Positions 20,831 to 33,200 of a DNA stretch of 64,000 bases are shown one piece after another. This DNA comes from Anagrus nilaparvatae (taxonomy: Eukaryota > Arthropoda > Insecta > Hymenoptera > Mymaridae), in the NCBI GenBank assembly GCA_022575985.1, contig JAKSXM010000040.1, positions 13,472,001 to 13,536,000 on the forward strand, read 5' to 3'. Both the position numbers and the translations under genes were made by a program. The number at the start of each line of letters is the position of its first letter. Positions within the stretch are counted from its first letter, which is position 1. The notes below the pieces were generated by a model, which ran no database searches, was not told the origin of the DNA, and saw only the letters and a list, made by a program, of their open reading frames with translations.

Positions 20831-20973
20831 GTCTTGGAGTACGAAGATTGGAGAAGAAAAATTTAACGTGCTACTGATTGAAAATCAGTTACACAACGGT
20901 CAATGCAAATATAAAAAAGTTTATGTATTGCTCGTTGTTTTGGTCGTCGTCGTCACAACAACTTTTATTTACA

Positions 20974-21171
20974 ATGAGTTTTTCTTCGGATATTTGCGGT
21001 AAGCACGAGTTGATTTGCACCACGAGTCAAGTGCACGTTAAATCTTGTCAAATTTGTAAACAAGAATTGAAATATCTAAAAACAACAGACGTGTGTATAT
21101 CCTCGGTAGCGTTAATAATCGCATCAGTTTGCAATCTACTTGCAACGGTATTATCTCTACTGAAACAATGA
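20974..21171 (+). CDS. Small putative tail-anchored membrane protein, 65 aa
   Basis: The ATG at 20,974 is the first in a region of good codon continuity. The product has three Cys pairs or singles in its N-terminal half (DICGKHELIC, SCQICKQEL) and a C-terminal hydrophobic helix (VALIIASVCNLLATVLSLL). This gives a predicted C-terminal membrane anchor with a possibly metal-binding cytosolic head. Its stop codon overlaps the integrase start as ATGA (21,168-21,171), which suggests coupled expression or at least tight packing. I do not recognise a family, and the ORF is short enough to be chance. Confidence 0.4.
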   Translation: MSFSSDICGKHELICTTSQVHVKSCQICKQELKYLKTTDVCISSVALIIASVCNLLATVLSLLKQ

Positions 21172-22088
21172 ACGATTTCGTTCGTAAAAAAATAGTCGAG
21201 GAACTACATTCTCAAGCTAGGAAGAAATTTTCGAGGAGACGGGTTATCGTTAAATCCATAAACGATCTTTTTCAATCGGATCTCATAGACATGAGGAAAT
21301 TTTCTCGGCAAAATAAAGGTTTCAAATATCTCCTTGTGGTTATCAATACCTTTTCAAAATTTGCGTAGGTGGAGGCTCTCAAATCTAAGACTGGAGACGA
21401 AGTTACAAAGAAGATGGAAAAAATTTTACAGTCTATTCCGAACAAGCCGCGTTTTTTACATTGCGATGAGGGAAAAGAGTATTTTAACGCAAAATTTAAA
21501 GCTCTAATAGAAAAATTCAACATAGTTCTTTACGCCACTCATTCGGTAATGAAAGCTAGTATCGTGGAACGTCTTAATCGTTTTCTCAAGACAAAAATAT
21601 GGAAGAATTTCAGATTATCTGGAAAATACGAGTACATTAGCGTTTTACAAAAATTGGTCGACGAATACAATTCCTCGTACCATCGCACGATGGGCATGGA
21701 GCCCAAAAACGTGATCAAAAAAGATGAAAGATATCTTTTGAATCACATTTACAACATCGAAGCAGCCCCGAGAAAAAAACCAAAGTTTAAAGTTAACGAT
21801 ATAGTGAGAGTGAGCAAGTTTAAACACGTTTTTTCTAAGGGCTTCACCGCCAACTGGTCAACTGAGCTTTTCAAAATTTTTAAAATTAACCCTACTTTTC
21901 CTACAACCTACACGCTGGAAGACTACAAAGGTGAACGGATTCTTGGGAGCTTTTATGAAGCAGAGCTTTTGAAAACAAAATATCCAAATGATTTTTTAAT
22001 CGAAAAAGTTTTAAAAACTGATAAAAATAAAATTTTTGTAAAATGGCTGGGCTTTGATTCAAGCCACAATTCTTGGATAAATAAATAA
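21168..22088 (+). pseudogene. Polinton retrovirus-type integrase with chromodomain, one nonsense codon
   Basis: The frame starts at the ATG at 21,168. The rve core has Asp at residue 38 (QSDLIDM), Asp at residue 100 (LHCDEGKEYFN) and Glu at residue 134 (ASIVERLNRFLKTK), giving the D,D,E catalytic set. A basic SH3-like part (KPKFKVNDIVRVSKFKHVF) and a C-terminal chromodomain (FLIEKVLKTDKNKIFVKWLG) follow. The only lesion I see is TAG at 21,366-21,368, in the place where 'SKFAWVE' is normal, so a single Trp-to-stop change. The 306-codon span is close to full length for the family. It would integrate the element; chromodomains steer integration to marked chromatin. Confidence 0.9.
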
Positions 22089-22209
22089 ACAATTTTTTTT
22101 ATACACAAAAGCATTTTTTATTGAATAAACTAATCTATTTCACATTTTTTTATACATAATCTTTTTTTTATTTTATTCAATAAACCATTCTGTTTTATAT
22201 ATTTTTTTT

Positions 22210-25053
22210 TTATTTTTTTAGCGAAAAATGTCTCCAAGATAATGTATTTATACCGTCTGGAAGGATGAACCTTTTCTCATCATAAGGATTTAATGTGGCT
22301 TTTTTTTCTCTGACAGAATAAACGCGATGTAACTTTGAACGAATATTATTTTGAGTACAATTAAAAATTTTTTTATCGAATAACGCAGATTCGTAATCTT
22401 CAAAAGTTATTTTATTCGATACTACACTACGTTTAATTCCTTTCAAGATTTTTGCAATTTTTGCACGAGTACGGTAAGCGTACATCTTAGAACGTAGACC
22501 AACAAATTTAATTATTATAAATCCATTTGCCTCGTCTTTAAATTTACCCAAGATTTTGTTATTTTTTCTTTCAATTTTATAAACGTTATTTTCGGGATAA
22601 TTAAAAGTGTCAAAAAATTCGGAATTATTTTTTACAATTTCATACACATTGCGGTACTTAAATTCTAGGAAAAAACTGTCTGTGTCCATGTACAACAAGC
22701 TACAATTTTCACCGCATTCGGGTTTAATAAACCCATAAAAAAATTCATACATCAAAGTTTTAGACAAATCCAATATTGCCGCTCCTGCGTAAATCGGCCT
22801 GTTTATGGTTACATTGGATTGTTTTATTTCTATCTCTTAATAAGAGTATCGTAAAAGGATTCTTTCGAAGGAAGTTTTTCAACGTTCAAGGAACCCCACG
22901 AATCTACAAACTCGTAGGGGAAAATAGCCTTGCGATTAATCATATTAAACTGCGTATTATCGCTAAAGTGTTTGCGTAAAATAAATTTATTTTCATCGGG
23001 TAAAAAAGACGCTAATTTTTCAAGCAAACAATTTAAAAATTTAAACGAATCGATAAAATTAAAGCGAATTCCCGCATTTTCAACTTTTTTACTCACACAG
23101 ATATATTTTTCGGTGTTATGGGGAATCACGCTAATATTTCCTGGAATCTGAGTTGCTATATCCGATATAATCAAGTGCATATCATACCTAAAAAATAAAA
23201 AATAAAAAATAAATTTCTCGTAAAAAAATTTTTTTTTTTTTTTATACCTGCTTAAATTATGCATAAAAATTGGGATATCGTAATTGTCCTGGTAACGTAA
23301 ATTACACCCAATATGGGCTGATCCACGATAAGCACCTAGGCAAAAAATAAATTATTATATAAAGTATAAAAAATCAAGAAAAGAAGTATCACCTGTTAAA
23401 TGGTCGATACGATCCTTGCATCGTATCTCCCCTCGTATAATTGGAATTTTACACACGTGACAAGTGGCATCTACCGCATCGTGAATTGCACGTTGTTCAG
23501 GTCCAAAGTTCATTGATCTTTGTTTTATCCTTATCTAAATAAAAAAAACACTTGTAGAAAATTTTATTTTATTCTTTTTTTTTTCAAATAAAAAAACTTA
23601 CCTCGTTTACTTGTTGTGAAATCTCTTTGAGTTGATCCGCAAACCATGAAGCGCAATCTGGACCACGATTAAATTCGTATCTCGATAAACTATCGTCAAA
23701 ATTGCATTTTAGGTAGTAGCCCAATGAGTAAATATCCTGACGTCTGTATGCGTTCAATGTAGTTTCATCAGCATCAATGTCTTTACTCAAAATTGCCTCT
23801 GAATCCGCATAAATAACGAATGGTACTTTTATTTCCTTTTTATGCGATGTAAATTTTAAAGAATCATTCCCTTCTCTAGGTAACGTTATCGCGCAATTTA
23901 ATACCTTTTTACAGGCAATCTTGTGGATCTCCATTTTTTCTTTTTGATAAAAAAAATGCAAGCAACGATCACAGAAAAATCTTTTCTTTTTAGTTTTTGG
24001 TGAAAAACGTCGCATTAACTTCGAGAGATCTTTAATCCAACAAAAATGATTACTACCATTTTCAGAAGTAATCATTAATAAATTCACATGTTTATTATAA
24101 AGTCTCTTGCACAAATGTGCAGTCCCAATCATGTCCCTTCCATTTTCTTGATCAATAAACATAACGTTTACCGAAATCTTATTTCTCTTTTCGAAAATCG
24201 GGATTTCATTCAATTTTATAGGATTACTCATCCCCCTGAAATCGTACTTTTTTCCTTTGAGATTCACGTAACAACACGGTCTCTCGAGAAGACCACGGTT
24301 AGGAATCTCTAAAGCTGCCAAAAGACACATTTCAAAACAATCGTTCTCGTTAGTCTGTATGTTAATAACTCCTCCGGTTCTTGAAACCCAATTCGGCACA
24401 TCGAGATATGAGCCTACCGATAAAGGCGAATATTTCACAACATTGATTGAAAAAAATTTCGCTTCTTTAAAGGCCCAACCACTTTCGCGCTGTACCTCAA
24501 AATCGTCGATATATGATAAAATTTCCTCTTTTATTTTATCAAACCACTTTACCAAATTTGTGGTTCTAAAAATTTCATCGTACTTCACTGTAAATTGTTT
24601 TCCTTCCAACTTTTCCATCAATTCAAAATCACCGTAAAAAGTCACATTCACTTTAATATTTTTCAAATCGTTTAAAACGCCCTTAACAAAGTCACACATT
24701 TTATCTCTAGATGCGTCAAAAAATCTACCCACGTCAAAGTTTCTTAGATTAGCAACCAGTGCCGTACGAAAGCGATTTTGGAAAAGTGATTGGGTAACTT
24801 GAAAAGCGACTTGTAAATTTTAATCGCGTTTCAACACCATCAACTTTTTAAATATAATTCTATACATTAAAGCTTCTAAAGAAAATTTAACGCCCACTGG
24901 TGCATATCCATTCTCAAAATATCTTTGTATCCGGTTCACAACTTCGTCGCAATATGTAATAAATCGATCGAAACTAACCTCATCGTTTATTACACTCGTG
25001 AGACGATCAACCTCTTTTCCGGATTTTAAAAATTCTGCTTTGACGTCCACCAT
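22210..25053 (-). pseudogene. Protein-primed family-B DNA polymerase, four exons, internally deleted
   Basis: It reads on minus from an ATG at 25,053. Exon 1 (25,053-23,602) has a zinc-finger-like segment (FFCDRCLHFF...) and exonuclease motif 'VIYADSEAIL'. It holds an in-frame TAA at 24,820-24,822. Consensus splice sites define exon 2 (23,534-23,393, with 'CHVCK'), exon 3 (23,335-23,248, 'YRGSAHIGC', 'IPIFMHNLS') and exon 4 (from 23,187, 'RFNFIDSFKFL', 'FPYEFVDSW'). Introns are about 55-70 bp. Exon 4 ends at TAG 22,830. The next block (22,835-22,210) resumes with 'RPIYAGAAILDLSKTLMYEF' and palm motif C 'YMDTDSF'. Some 300-350 residues that should lie between, including palm motifs A and B, are missing. 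This polymerase replicates Polinton DNA from a protein primer; this copy is inactive. Confidence 0.85.
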
Positions 25054-25075
25054 TTATTTTTTTTTTTTTTTTTTT

Positions 25076-25534
25076 TTAATCCCTATCCGTATCCGAATCG
25101 GAAATGATGTCCAAATTCAAATATCGTCGTGTAGTTCTTAAATATGCGTCACGATCTATTCTCCTTCTAATAAACGAAGGAGTTTATCTAATGATCTCAA
25201 TGTTAAAGTGGAATTTTTTTTCGCATAATGTGATTTCCGGTTTACCATCCACCATGCGGGTAATTGATTCAAATTCCTTTTTACAAAATGGACAAACGTT
25301 ATTTCGCAACATCCACTGTCTTATACACTCGAAACAAAATTTATGCACGCAAAAACTCAAAGTCGCCTCGTCTTGCAATTTCTCCAAACAAATACCGCAC
25401 TCTTCCTCCTCCCCCTTATCACTATCTTCTAAACACACCAACTCAACAGTCTTATTCGCATCCTTATCGGCTTTTTCTAAAGGCATTGGTTTTCCACTCT
25501 CACAAACCGTCGCGAGATCCATAAGAGATGCCAT
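25076..25534 (-). pseudogene. RING-finger protein (putative E3 ubiquitin ligase), possible premature stop
   Basis: The ATG at 25,534 opens MASLMDLATVCESGKPMP. An acidic linker leads to a C3HC4 RING: 'CGICLEKL', then 'FCVHKFCFECIRQW' and 'CPFCKKEF'. The frame stops at TAA 25,184-25,186 but continues in the same frame for about 35 codons (an Arg-rich stretch ending in Asp/Ser residues) to a second stop at 25,076. That tail could be chance, or the first stop could be a nonsense mutation. RING proteins recruit E2 enzymes and ubiquitinate targets; DNA viruses and some Polintons carry them, often to modify host defences. It is the last gene of the cluster and is co-oriented with the polymerase. Confidence 0.7.
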
Positions 25535-25599
25535 TTACTCGGTTACCAAAATAAAACTAACACCCTTTTAATTTATTTGTATACGATTTAAAATATTTA

Positions 25600-26798
25600 C
25601 TCGAGAAATCGTAAGATAACTCAACCCCTCTCCCTGGCCGTTGTAGCATCCCCTTTTCAAATATTCAAATATATTAGATATTTACATCGCAATGGTAAGA
25701 AAAAATTTTCAACACGCCCATCCCTTAAAAAAGTAAATACGTTTTTTCGTAAAAAATAAAAAAATACTCGCCATTTCTAATATTCATTAGAAAAAATAAC
25801 CAAATCATAATTTTATAGCTTGATACTTTAAATAAATAGACACCCTCCAAACGATTCTTTTACACATACGCACTTAACATTTACATAACTATAGAACAAA
25901 ATATTAATTCAAAAAATTTGTCAACACACACCCTCTATAATACTTTTATTATTGACATCACATACGAACTTAACATTTACATAACTATAGAACAAAATAT
26001 TCATTCAAAAAATTTGTCAACACACACCCTCTATAATACTTTTATTATTGATATCACTTGACAAAACAAATTTAAGATGCGCCCCCCTTTTCAAACTCTG
26101 ATTTAAAAAAATATTATAAAATACTCTCATATGCATAAAACGAATTTTTTTGACCTATACTTACAATAGACACAATCCTTTTATACCTTTATTATTAAAA
26201 ACACTTATATATATTTTTTAAACACCCACTTAACAAAAATACAAATTTAAAATGTGCTCCTCTTCAAACTCTGATTTAAAAAATATTATAAAAGACACCC
26301 TCTCAAAACAATCCTTTTATACAAATAATAATATTTTACCTTTATTATTAAAAATACTTATATATATATTTTTTATATTAGATATTTATATTAGATATAT
26401 CAAAGCGATTATTAATATTCTCATCCCATTCGTATTCTTTAAATCCATAATATCTTATTTTTTCATTAAAAATATAAGCATTCCTATCTTGAACCATAAC
26501 TTTTTCCAGTTCATCTTCATTTCTCCTTTCAATCTCCAAATTTACATATCTTTCTTCCATATCAGTTTGTAATTTAAAACAAAAACATCAAATCCCATCA
26601 CGTCATCTATGCTTTCTGATGTATATAGGTGTATCCATTACTTTTCATACAAAAGTGGGCGCACGCATGTCACCGATTGGGCTCAAATTTTAGATTATGT
26701 TTGGGGTTATAAAAAACTCACCTAGCCAAATTTTTAGCCCTCTAGAAGAATATGGAGCCAAGTTATGGCCTCCAAAAGGTCCAAAAAATGACCTATTT
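25600..26798. other. Right flank of the Polinton, no gene seen
   Basis: AT-rich sequence with short repeats. A plus-strand frame at 26,252-26,572 is rich in Ile, Phe and Asn and has no recognisable content, so I reject it. Motifs 'caaactctgattt' recur near 26,093 and 26,266. The Polinton terminus should lie here but I see no inverted match to the left side. Confidence 0.45.
25868..26058. repeat. Tandem duplication of about 107 bp
   Basis: The block with 'acttaacatttacataacta', 'caaaaaatttgtcaacacac' and 'cctctataatacttttatta' occurs twice, near 25,871-25,961 and 25,978-26,050, with almost no differences. It lies just beyond the RING gene and could be part of a degraded terminal repeat. Confidence 0.8.
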
Positions 26799-28836
26799 TA
26801 GCCTATTTTCAAAATTTTTCCATTCCCTTATTTTTCAGTCAAATTACTTTCGGCTGGTCGCATTTTTTTGGTATAAGCTTCAGAATTTACCAAAAAAATT
26901 TATAGACACTTTTATTACGTAGATTTTATTTGGCGATAAAAAATGTTAGATGACTGAAACGAAAAAAAACAGGAATTTCAAATTGGTGCCAAATCTGGAA
27001 ATCTTTATATAACTACTTACGGTTAGTCGCAAAATTTTGTACTACTCAAGACCTTTCGAATGCGACCTACAAAATTAAAAATGGCTGAAATTATCCGGAG
27101 TTGTACGTATTTTAGTTTGGTCGTTTTTCGGAAATTTTGATTTTTTTGCGTTTTCAAATTACTATAACTTTTTTCTATCATAACCAAAATGGCCAAAAAT
27201 TTCAGAGAATATTCTTCAAATATAAATAAATAATCTCTGAAATTTTGGTGGATGATATTGGCTTTTATCCGTTTTTATACATTCCCAAAAAAGCCTTATT
27301 CTTCACGTATTTTGTGTATTAAAGTGGACCTATTTTTGGACTTTGTGGAAAAACTTTGCTCCCCGGGTTTTTTTGTGATGTTTTGGTCATAAAAAGTTCC
27401 CAGTTCCAAGGATTTTGCTTTTGCGTTGCAAAAACACGTGCTTGTAAGCATCTCAATTTTCCCATTTAAATAACATAGGAATTTTGACTTTTCAGCTTTC
27501 TAATTTTTTACAAAGCTTGCAGAATGTTTTGAAAAGCTACTAATCGATGGAAAGTACTATTTAAATATATAAAAAATGATACCCAATCTCAAGTAGCCAA
27601 AAAAAATATTTTTTAAACGATTTTACTGGTAATAAACGAAAAAAAAGTACTCCATGGCTTCATGTAATTTAAATGGATATATTTTCGGACTCTGAGGACC
27701 TCATTTTCGAGTTTAGCGACACCGAAAACATATTAAGATGCATAGAAAACGTATTTTGAAAAAAAATTTTGTGGTTTGAGTAGATGTGTTATGTTCATAT
27801 GAGCACAGTACCCCCACCCCCTAGATAATAGAAATAAAATAGATAACCTTATTATATTATTTCTCAATATTTTTATTAATTATTCGCAATGATTATAAAA
27901 TAAGATAATTCTTTCATCATGTTTTATAAATTATATATTTTTATGTATATATGTTAAGTAGTATCACTTTGATAATTTTTTAATTTCTATATATTCTCAT
28001 ATTATAATATTACAATTATTGTTTTTAAAATATGACAATTTCTGTCAAATTTTAATTATGATTATTTTCTATTTTGTTCCTCCCCTTCTATCTTCGCTAA
28101 TTCCTTCCCCTTCCCCCTAGTTAATAGAAAAAAATATAAACAACATTAGTTAACAAGTATTTTATTTCTCCATCCACAGATAATTACATAAGTGTTATAA
28201 AATTATTACAATTAATTTAAAACAATAGTGTTTTATAAAATATTTATAATATATTTATTTAATTTTTTAATTATGTTTCTTTTTTGAGTTGATCCACCTC
28301 CTCTTCACCTCTCACTTATAAATTTTCCCTCTTCTGCTTGGGTTCAAGGTTAACTTACTTTTACACATTATAACTACGTTACGCTTTATGATTAAAGTTA
28401 TGTATAAAATACATAGAGTTTTTCAATCATTTAAAACACATATATATATATTAATATTTTTCTACATTTGAAGTTAAAGACCTAAGACAACTTTCAAAAT
28501 TTTTTACTTATTTTAAATTAAACCATAAAACAAAACACAGTTTTTGAAAAAAATATAGATAACCTTAGTTAACAAATTATACTATTAATTTATAAAATAT
28601 ATTTTTTTATTTTCATAAATATAATTACATTACAGAGTACATTAATGTTGTATGCGTCAAACATTTTAATTTTATTTTACTTTTTAATCCTTCATTAATC
28701 CTTTACTAATTATCATAACAAATATTTTATTTAAAAAAATATAAATCTGTTATAAATATTACAATTGGAGAATTTTTACGCATACCATCTAATAAAAGAA
28801 AAAACTCATAATAAGTTATATTAATTTTATTTTTTA

Positions 28837-29199
28837 TTAATTAGGAAAAAATAAAATATTTTTACATATATAATTATTAATATTAATATGAACTAAATCG
28901 CCTTGTCTCCAACAAAAAAGACAATGAGCTTTGAATTCATCAAAACTCATATTATCTCTAACATGTTCATTATATATAACCATTAAACTAACTACATCTT
29001 GAGAAGAAAAAAACAAAGTATTTGCATTTTGTCTTAATCTTGGTAATAGTTTTATATAAGAATAACAAAACATCATTGAATCAACTTTTTCGTGTCTACC
29101 GATATTAAAATATTTATAACATTCCTCGTCATCTGTTCCTTGATAAAAAATTTTTAAACGACGATTCATGTTGATTTTATTATAACTTTTTAATACCAC
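28837..29199 (-). pseudogene. Polinton-type packaging ATPase, C-terminal half (left arm copy)
   Basis: The 120-codon frame, probably starting at the internal Met of 'NKINMNRRLKIFY', contains 'YFNIGRHEKVDSMMFCYSY', 'LRQNANTLFFSSQDV', 'IYNEHVRDNMSFDEFKAHC' and a Trp after it. These align in order with the block 'LGRHKCLDIIYQIHSY ... LRDNCN ... QDELNLKH ... HVMGDMSFKQFKQLC' of the packaging ATPase at 15,262-15,942. Walker A and B are absent, and the upstream DNA is AT-rich with a possible splice acceptor ('tttctaatttgtatag' on minus). It is either a 3' exon or a fragment. The divergence shows that it is not a copy of the neighbouring Polinton but of another lineage. Activity is unlikely. Confidence 0.7.
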
Positions 29200-30036
29200 T
29201 CATGCAACTATACAAATTAGAAAAATATAATTTACAATATTTTTTCAAGTAATAACTTGATATAAGAAAATGTTGAGTTACACATTTATATTTGTTATAT
29301 AGTTAGTATTATCTATATATATAAACATATATATACACCTTACACATAACAGCTTATTCTTGTTTTTCATACCAATCATTCAAATTTCATATATATATAT
29401 TATACACACTTATATTTTTATGCACTAACTTAACTCTCTAACAATGTATATTATACTAGCACAACACTGATTCTATAATTTTCCAAGTTTTTATAGAAAG
29501 GTGAGAGTATTTTATTTAAATAAACTGTAAAACCTCATTTTCTACTTTTACCTTTTATAACACTTGTTATATATATCTTAAAAAAATTTTTGTATTACAT
29601 ATTTTTTTAACAACTACAAGACAATATTAAAAAAAATGAAAAATAGTGTAGTTGTTTATTTGTATCTCATATAAATTAATGTAGTAGTTTTCAGTTTCAT
29701 AATTTTTATTTTTTATTTCATGTCTAAACAATATCATTACAACTATTTACATAAATAATAAAATATTGAAATTAAATTTAATAAATTAGTATTATATTAA
29801 CTTAAGTTAAAAAATACATATAAACATAAGCTTTGTACTTATTATTATTCTTTTAAATTAATAAGTATTAATTTACTTTAAACTTTTTGAATTTATTATT
29901 AATATACTTGTAAAATAAAAAATTAAATTAACTAACATAATTTTAAACATATGCTTTATATAAATAATAAAATAATAAAATTAAATTTAACAAATTAGCA
30001 TAACTTAAAAAATATACATGAACATAAGCTTTACAC

Positions 30037-30072
<36 letters not shown>

Positions 30073-30211
30073 TTTAAAATTAATAACTTGAACAAGTTTA
30101 AAAAGAATGTATATATGTATATATTGAGAATAGAAACATAAGAAAAAAAGAATACCCATTCACCTACAAGCAAATCAATTGGATGCATGCTCTTACTTTC
30201 ATATGTATATA

Positions 30212-30258
<47 letters not shown>

Positions 30259-33200
30259 TTAAGAACACAACATTATAATAATTATATAAAACTAACGTCA
30301 CTGCGACTATTACTACATAACTTCAATTTTATGAATAAGAATTTAAACACTTGTACTTCTCACACGAATAATTTAAATGATATAATTTAAAAAAATTTTT
30401 TACACATTCTAAAAAAATATTATTTTATTTATTTATATAATAAAATCTTACAATAGATTCTTTGGTTATTAATATACACTTCATAAAAATAATAGGTGTA
30501 TATAAATATACACTTCAATAAAAATATTATTTAATTTGATAAGTTGCACAACACTAAAAATATTAGTATCTAAAATTTGTAGATAGGTGTATTTTGGATA
30601 ACGAAAAAACAAACAAAAAGTCCTATAAATGTCAAATGATACTGATTTGGATGTGAATAACAGTATACACCAGCAGAATATAATGATAAGTAATTAATAA
30701 ATTTATTTTTTTATTTTTATTTTTTACAAAGCAATATTATTTTAAATTCATTGTAATAAATCTATAACGCATACATAATTATCTTATATATAAAACACCT
30801 TATCAAAAAACCTTTTTCTTAATTTAAATTTACATATAAATCGTTTTATCAACTATTCTTAATATTGCACCTTAATATTTTAAGGTGGAATGTTAATAAA
30901 GCTTAACTAATAGTTTTATATTTTTATAATATTTTAATAAAAAGATAAAACGTTATATATTTTTATTTTTAAGAAATTATTTAAATTACTTATTAAATTA
31001 TGAGAATATATTAAAAAATATGAAATTAATATTACAGCATCCAAAGTTTCATATTGTAAATATTAAAACTTCATCATTTTTAATACACAGTAGATAACTT
31101 CAATTAACAAATAAAACTATATTTAAGAAAAATAATAACTAGATACGAGAAAAATGTTAAGTTACACATTTTATATTAGTTATATACTTAATATTATCTA
31201 TATAAACACATATACACTTTACATATAATATCTTATTCTTGTCTTTTAACACCCATCATTCACATTTCGTATATATTATACACTCTTATATTTATTATGC
31301 ACTAATTTAACACTTTAGCAACATATATTGTACTAAGACAACATTGATTATGTAACTTTTAAAGTTTTATAGAAAGGTGGGGTATTTATTGAATAAACTT
31401 CAGCACCTCATTTTCTACTTTTACCTTAAACAACATTTGTTATATATATTTTTCAATATTTTGTATTACATATTTTTATAATAACTACAAGACTATATTA
31501 AAAAAGTGAAAAAATAGTACAGTTGTTCATTTGTATCTCATATAAATTAATGTAGTAGTTTTTATTTTGTAATTTTTATTTTTCTATTTAATGTCTAAAT
31601 AGTATTATTGCATAGTATTACATAGAACAACTATTTACATTCATCGTAATGTAAAAGTTTACATTACATAGAACCCGATCTATTTGTATAGAAATTGATC
31701 TGATTTATATCCCTCATCGTCATGCTTTTTTATTAGCATATTTTAAAATATAAATTTTTTTTAATTTTTTTAAATCTTTTTTTAAATAGCTTTATGAAAA
31801 GTTTCTCGATACTATGGTATATCTATAAAGAATTAATTATATTGTTAATTAAATAATTGTCTACATTTTAAAAAAGTAAAGTCTATTGCATTATTTATTA
31901 AATGATACTTTTTCTTAATTAATTTTTTAACCCTCTAAATTGAGGAACTCATGCAGAAAACCGAACATGAAATTTTTTTGCGCTACTTCTATGCAGAAAA
32001 CAGTCATAAACAACATAGGTGTAAAACTTAAGACATTAACACGAACATATCACTCGAGACCAGTTTCATTAAACACTAATACAAGTGATTTCACTAAGCT
32101 AAAACTTTTAATTACTCAATACTTAATATAATATAATTTAACTTATTAAACAATATTTAATATAACAACCCCTATGTAACCTACATATACAAGTGCAAAA
32201 TAAAAACAATATTCACAAATATTAGAAAATGAATAAAAAATGGATATAAAAAAATTATTTTGTAATACATTGCATGAATTTTCAGTATAAATATGAACAG
32301 TTTTTAATCAAATCATCAATTAAATTTTTAGTTCTAAAAAGATTTTTGAATTAAAAAATGAGAAAAATATATAATTTCATATTTATTAAATAAAATAACC
32401 ATCCCAATAATCAATCATGATAGAATAATATATTTTTTTTCTTCAAAATTTGCATGAATCACTCTGATAAAGATCCTTAAATCAAAATTATTTTTAATAT
32501 TTTGATACACATAATTTTATTTACTTAATTAAAAAATTAAATAATCTAACTGATATGACTAATTATGCAAGTGAGCAAATAGAAAAAATATATAATCTTA
32601 GAAATATGTTTTCGTTTTTGTGTTTTAACATTATAAATAATATTAATCAAAAGCCTATATAACTTAAGTTAAGTGTATATAGTTTACAATAAAATTTTTC
32701 TATAAAAATATTAATAAAAAAATATTTTAACTTTTAAAATGAAATTCCTAATCAAATAAGATTATTTTTAGATTTAAGAAGCTCATTTCATATATATATA
32801 AAATCATTAATAATGTAATGTTGAATTAGTTTTTACATATAAGCATATATTAATATGTGTATAGTTATATAATAGTATTTTTTAAAAAAAGTTTTTAAAG
32901 ATACTGTTTTGATATAGAATGGAGAAGTATAAATAAAGATATTGTAAGCAACCAATAACCGCTTGATTCTTTATTTATTCTTTCTTTTCCTATATCAAAT
33001 AAGTTTCTTTAAAACCATGTTTTAAAAAGTATTTCTTATAATTATGACATCAAAGTGTATGTAAAGTAAAACTTTACACACTTTTTATCTATAAAGAAAA
33101 GATTGAATTTTCATGCAGATTAAATTTTGTAAAACTACATCTTAGACATTATTATTATAAAAGATGTTTTTAATGTTTAAGACATCGAGTTTTTTTATAT

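Noticed and set aside
24088..24637. Plus-strand frames opposite the polymerase exon 1
   Set aside because: Antisense shadows of the polymerase coding frame, without domain content.
26252..26572. 106-codon plus frame next to the Polinton
   Set aside because: Composed almost only of Ile, Phe, Asn, Tyr and Lys, as expected from AT-rich DNA; no motif.
12150..26600. Search for Polinton terminal inverted repeats
   Set aside because: By eye no inverted match between the left (10-12.6 kb) and right (25.5-26.6 kb) flanks was found, so I do not give element ends.
31940..32131. 63-codon frame conserved in both palindrome arms (mirror at 42,129-42,320), likewise the 61-codon frame at 35,371 and 38,704
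   Set aside because: The arms are identical DNA, so identical translations are not evidence of coding. No domain is recognisable and codons are AT-biased as in the flanks.
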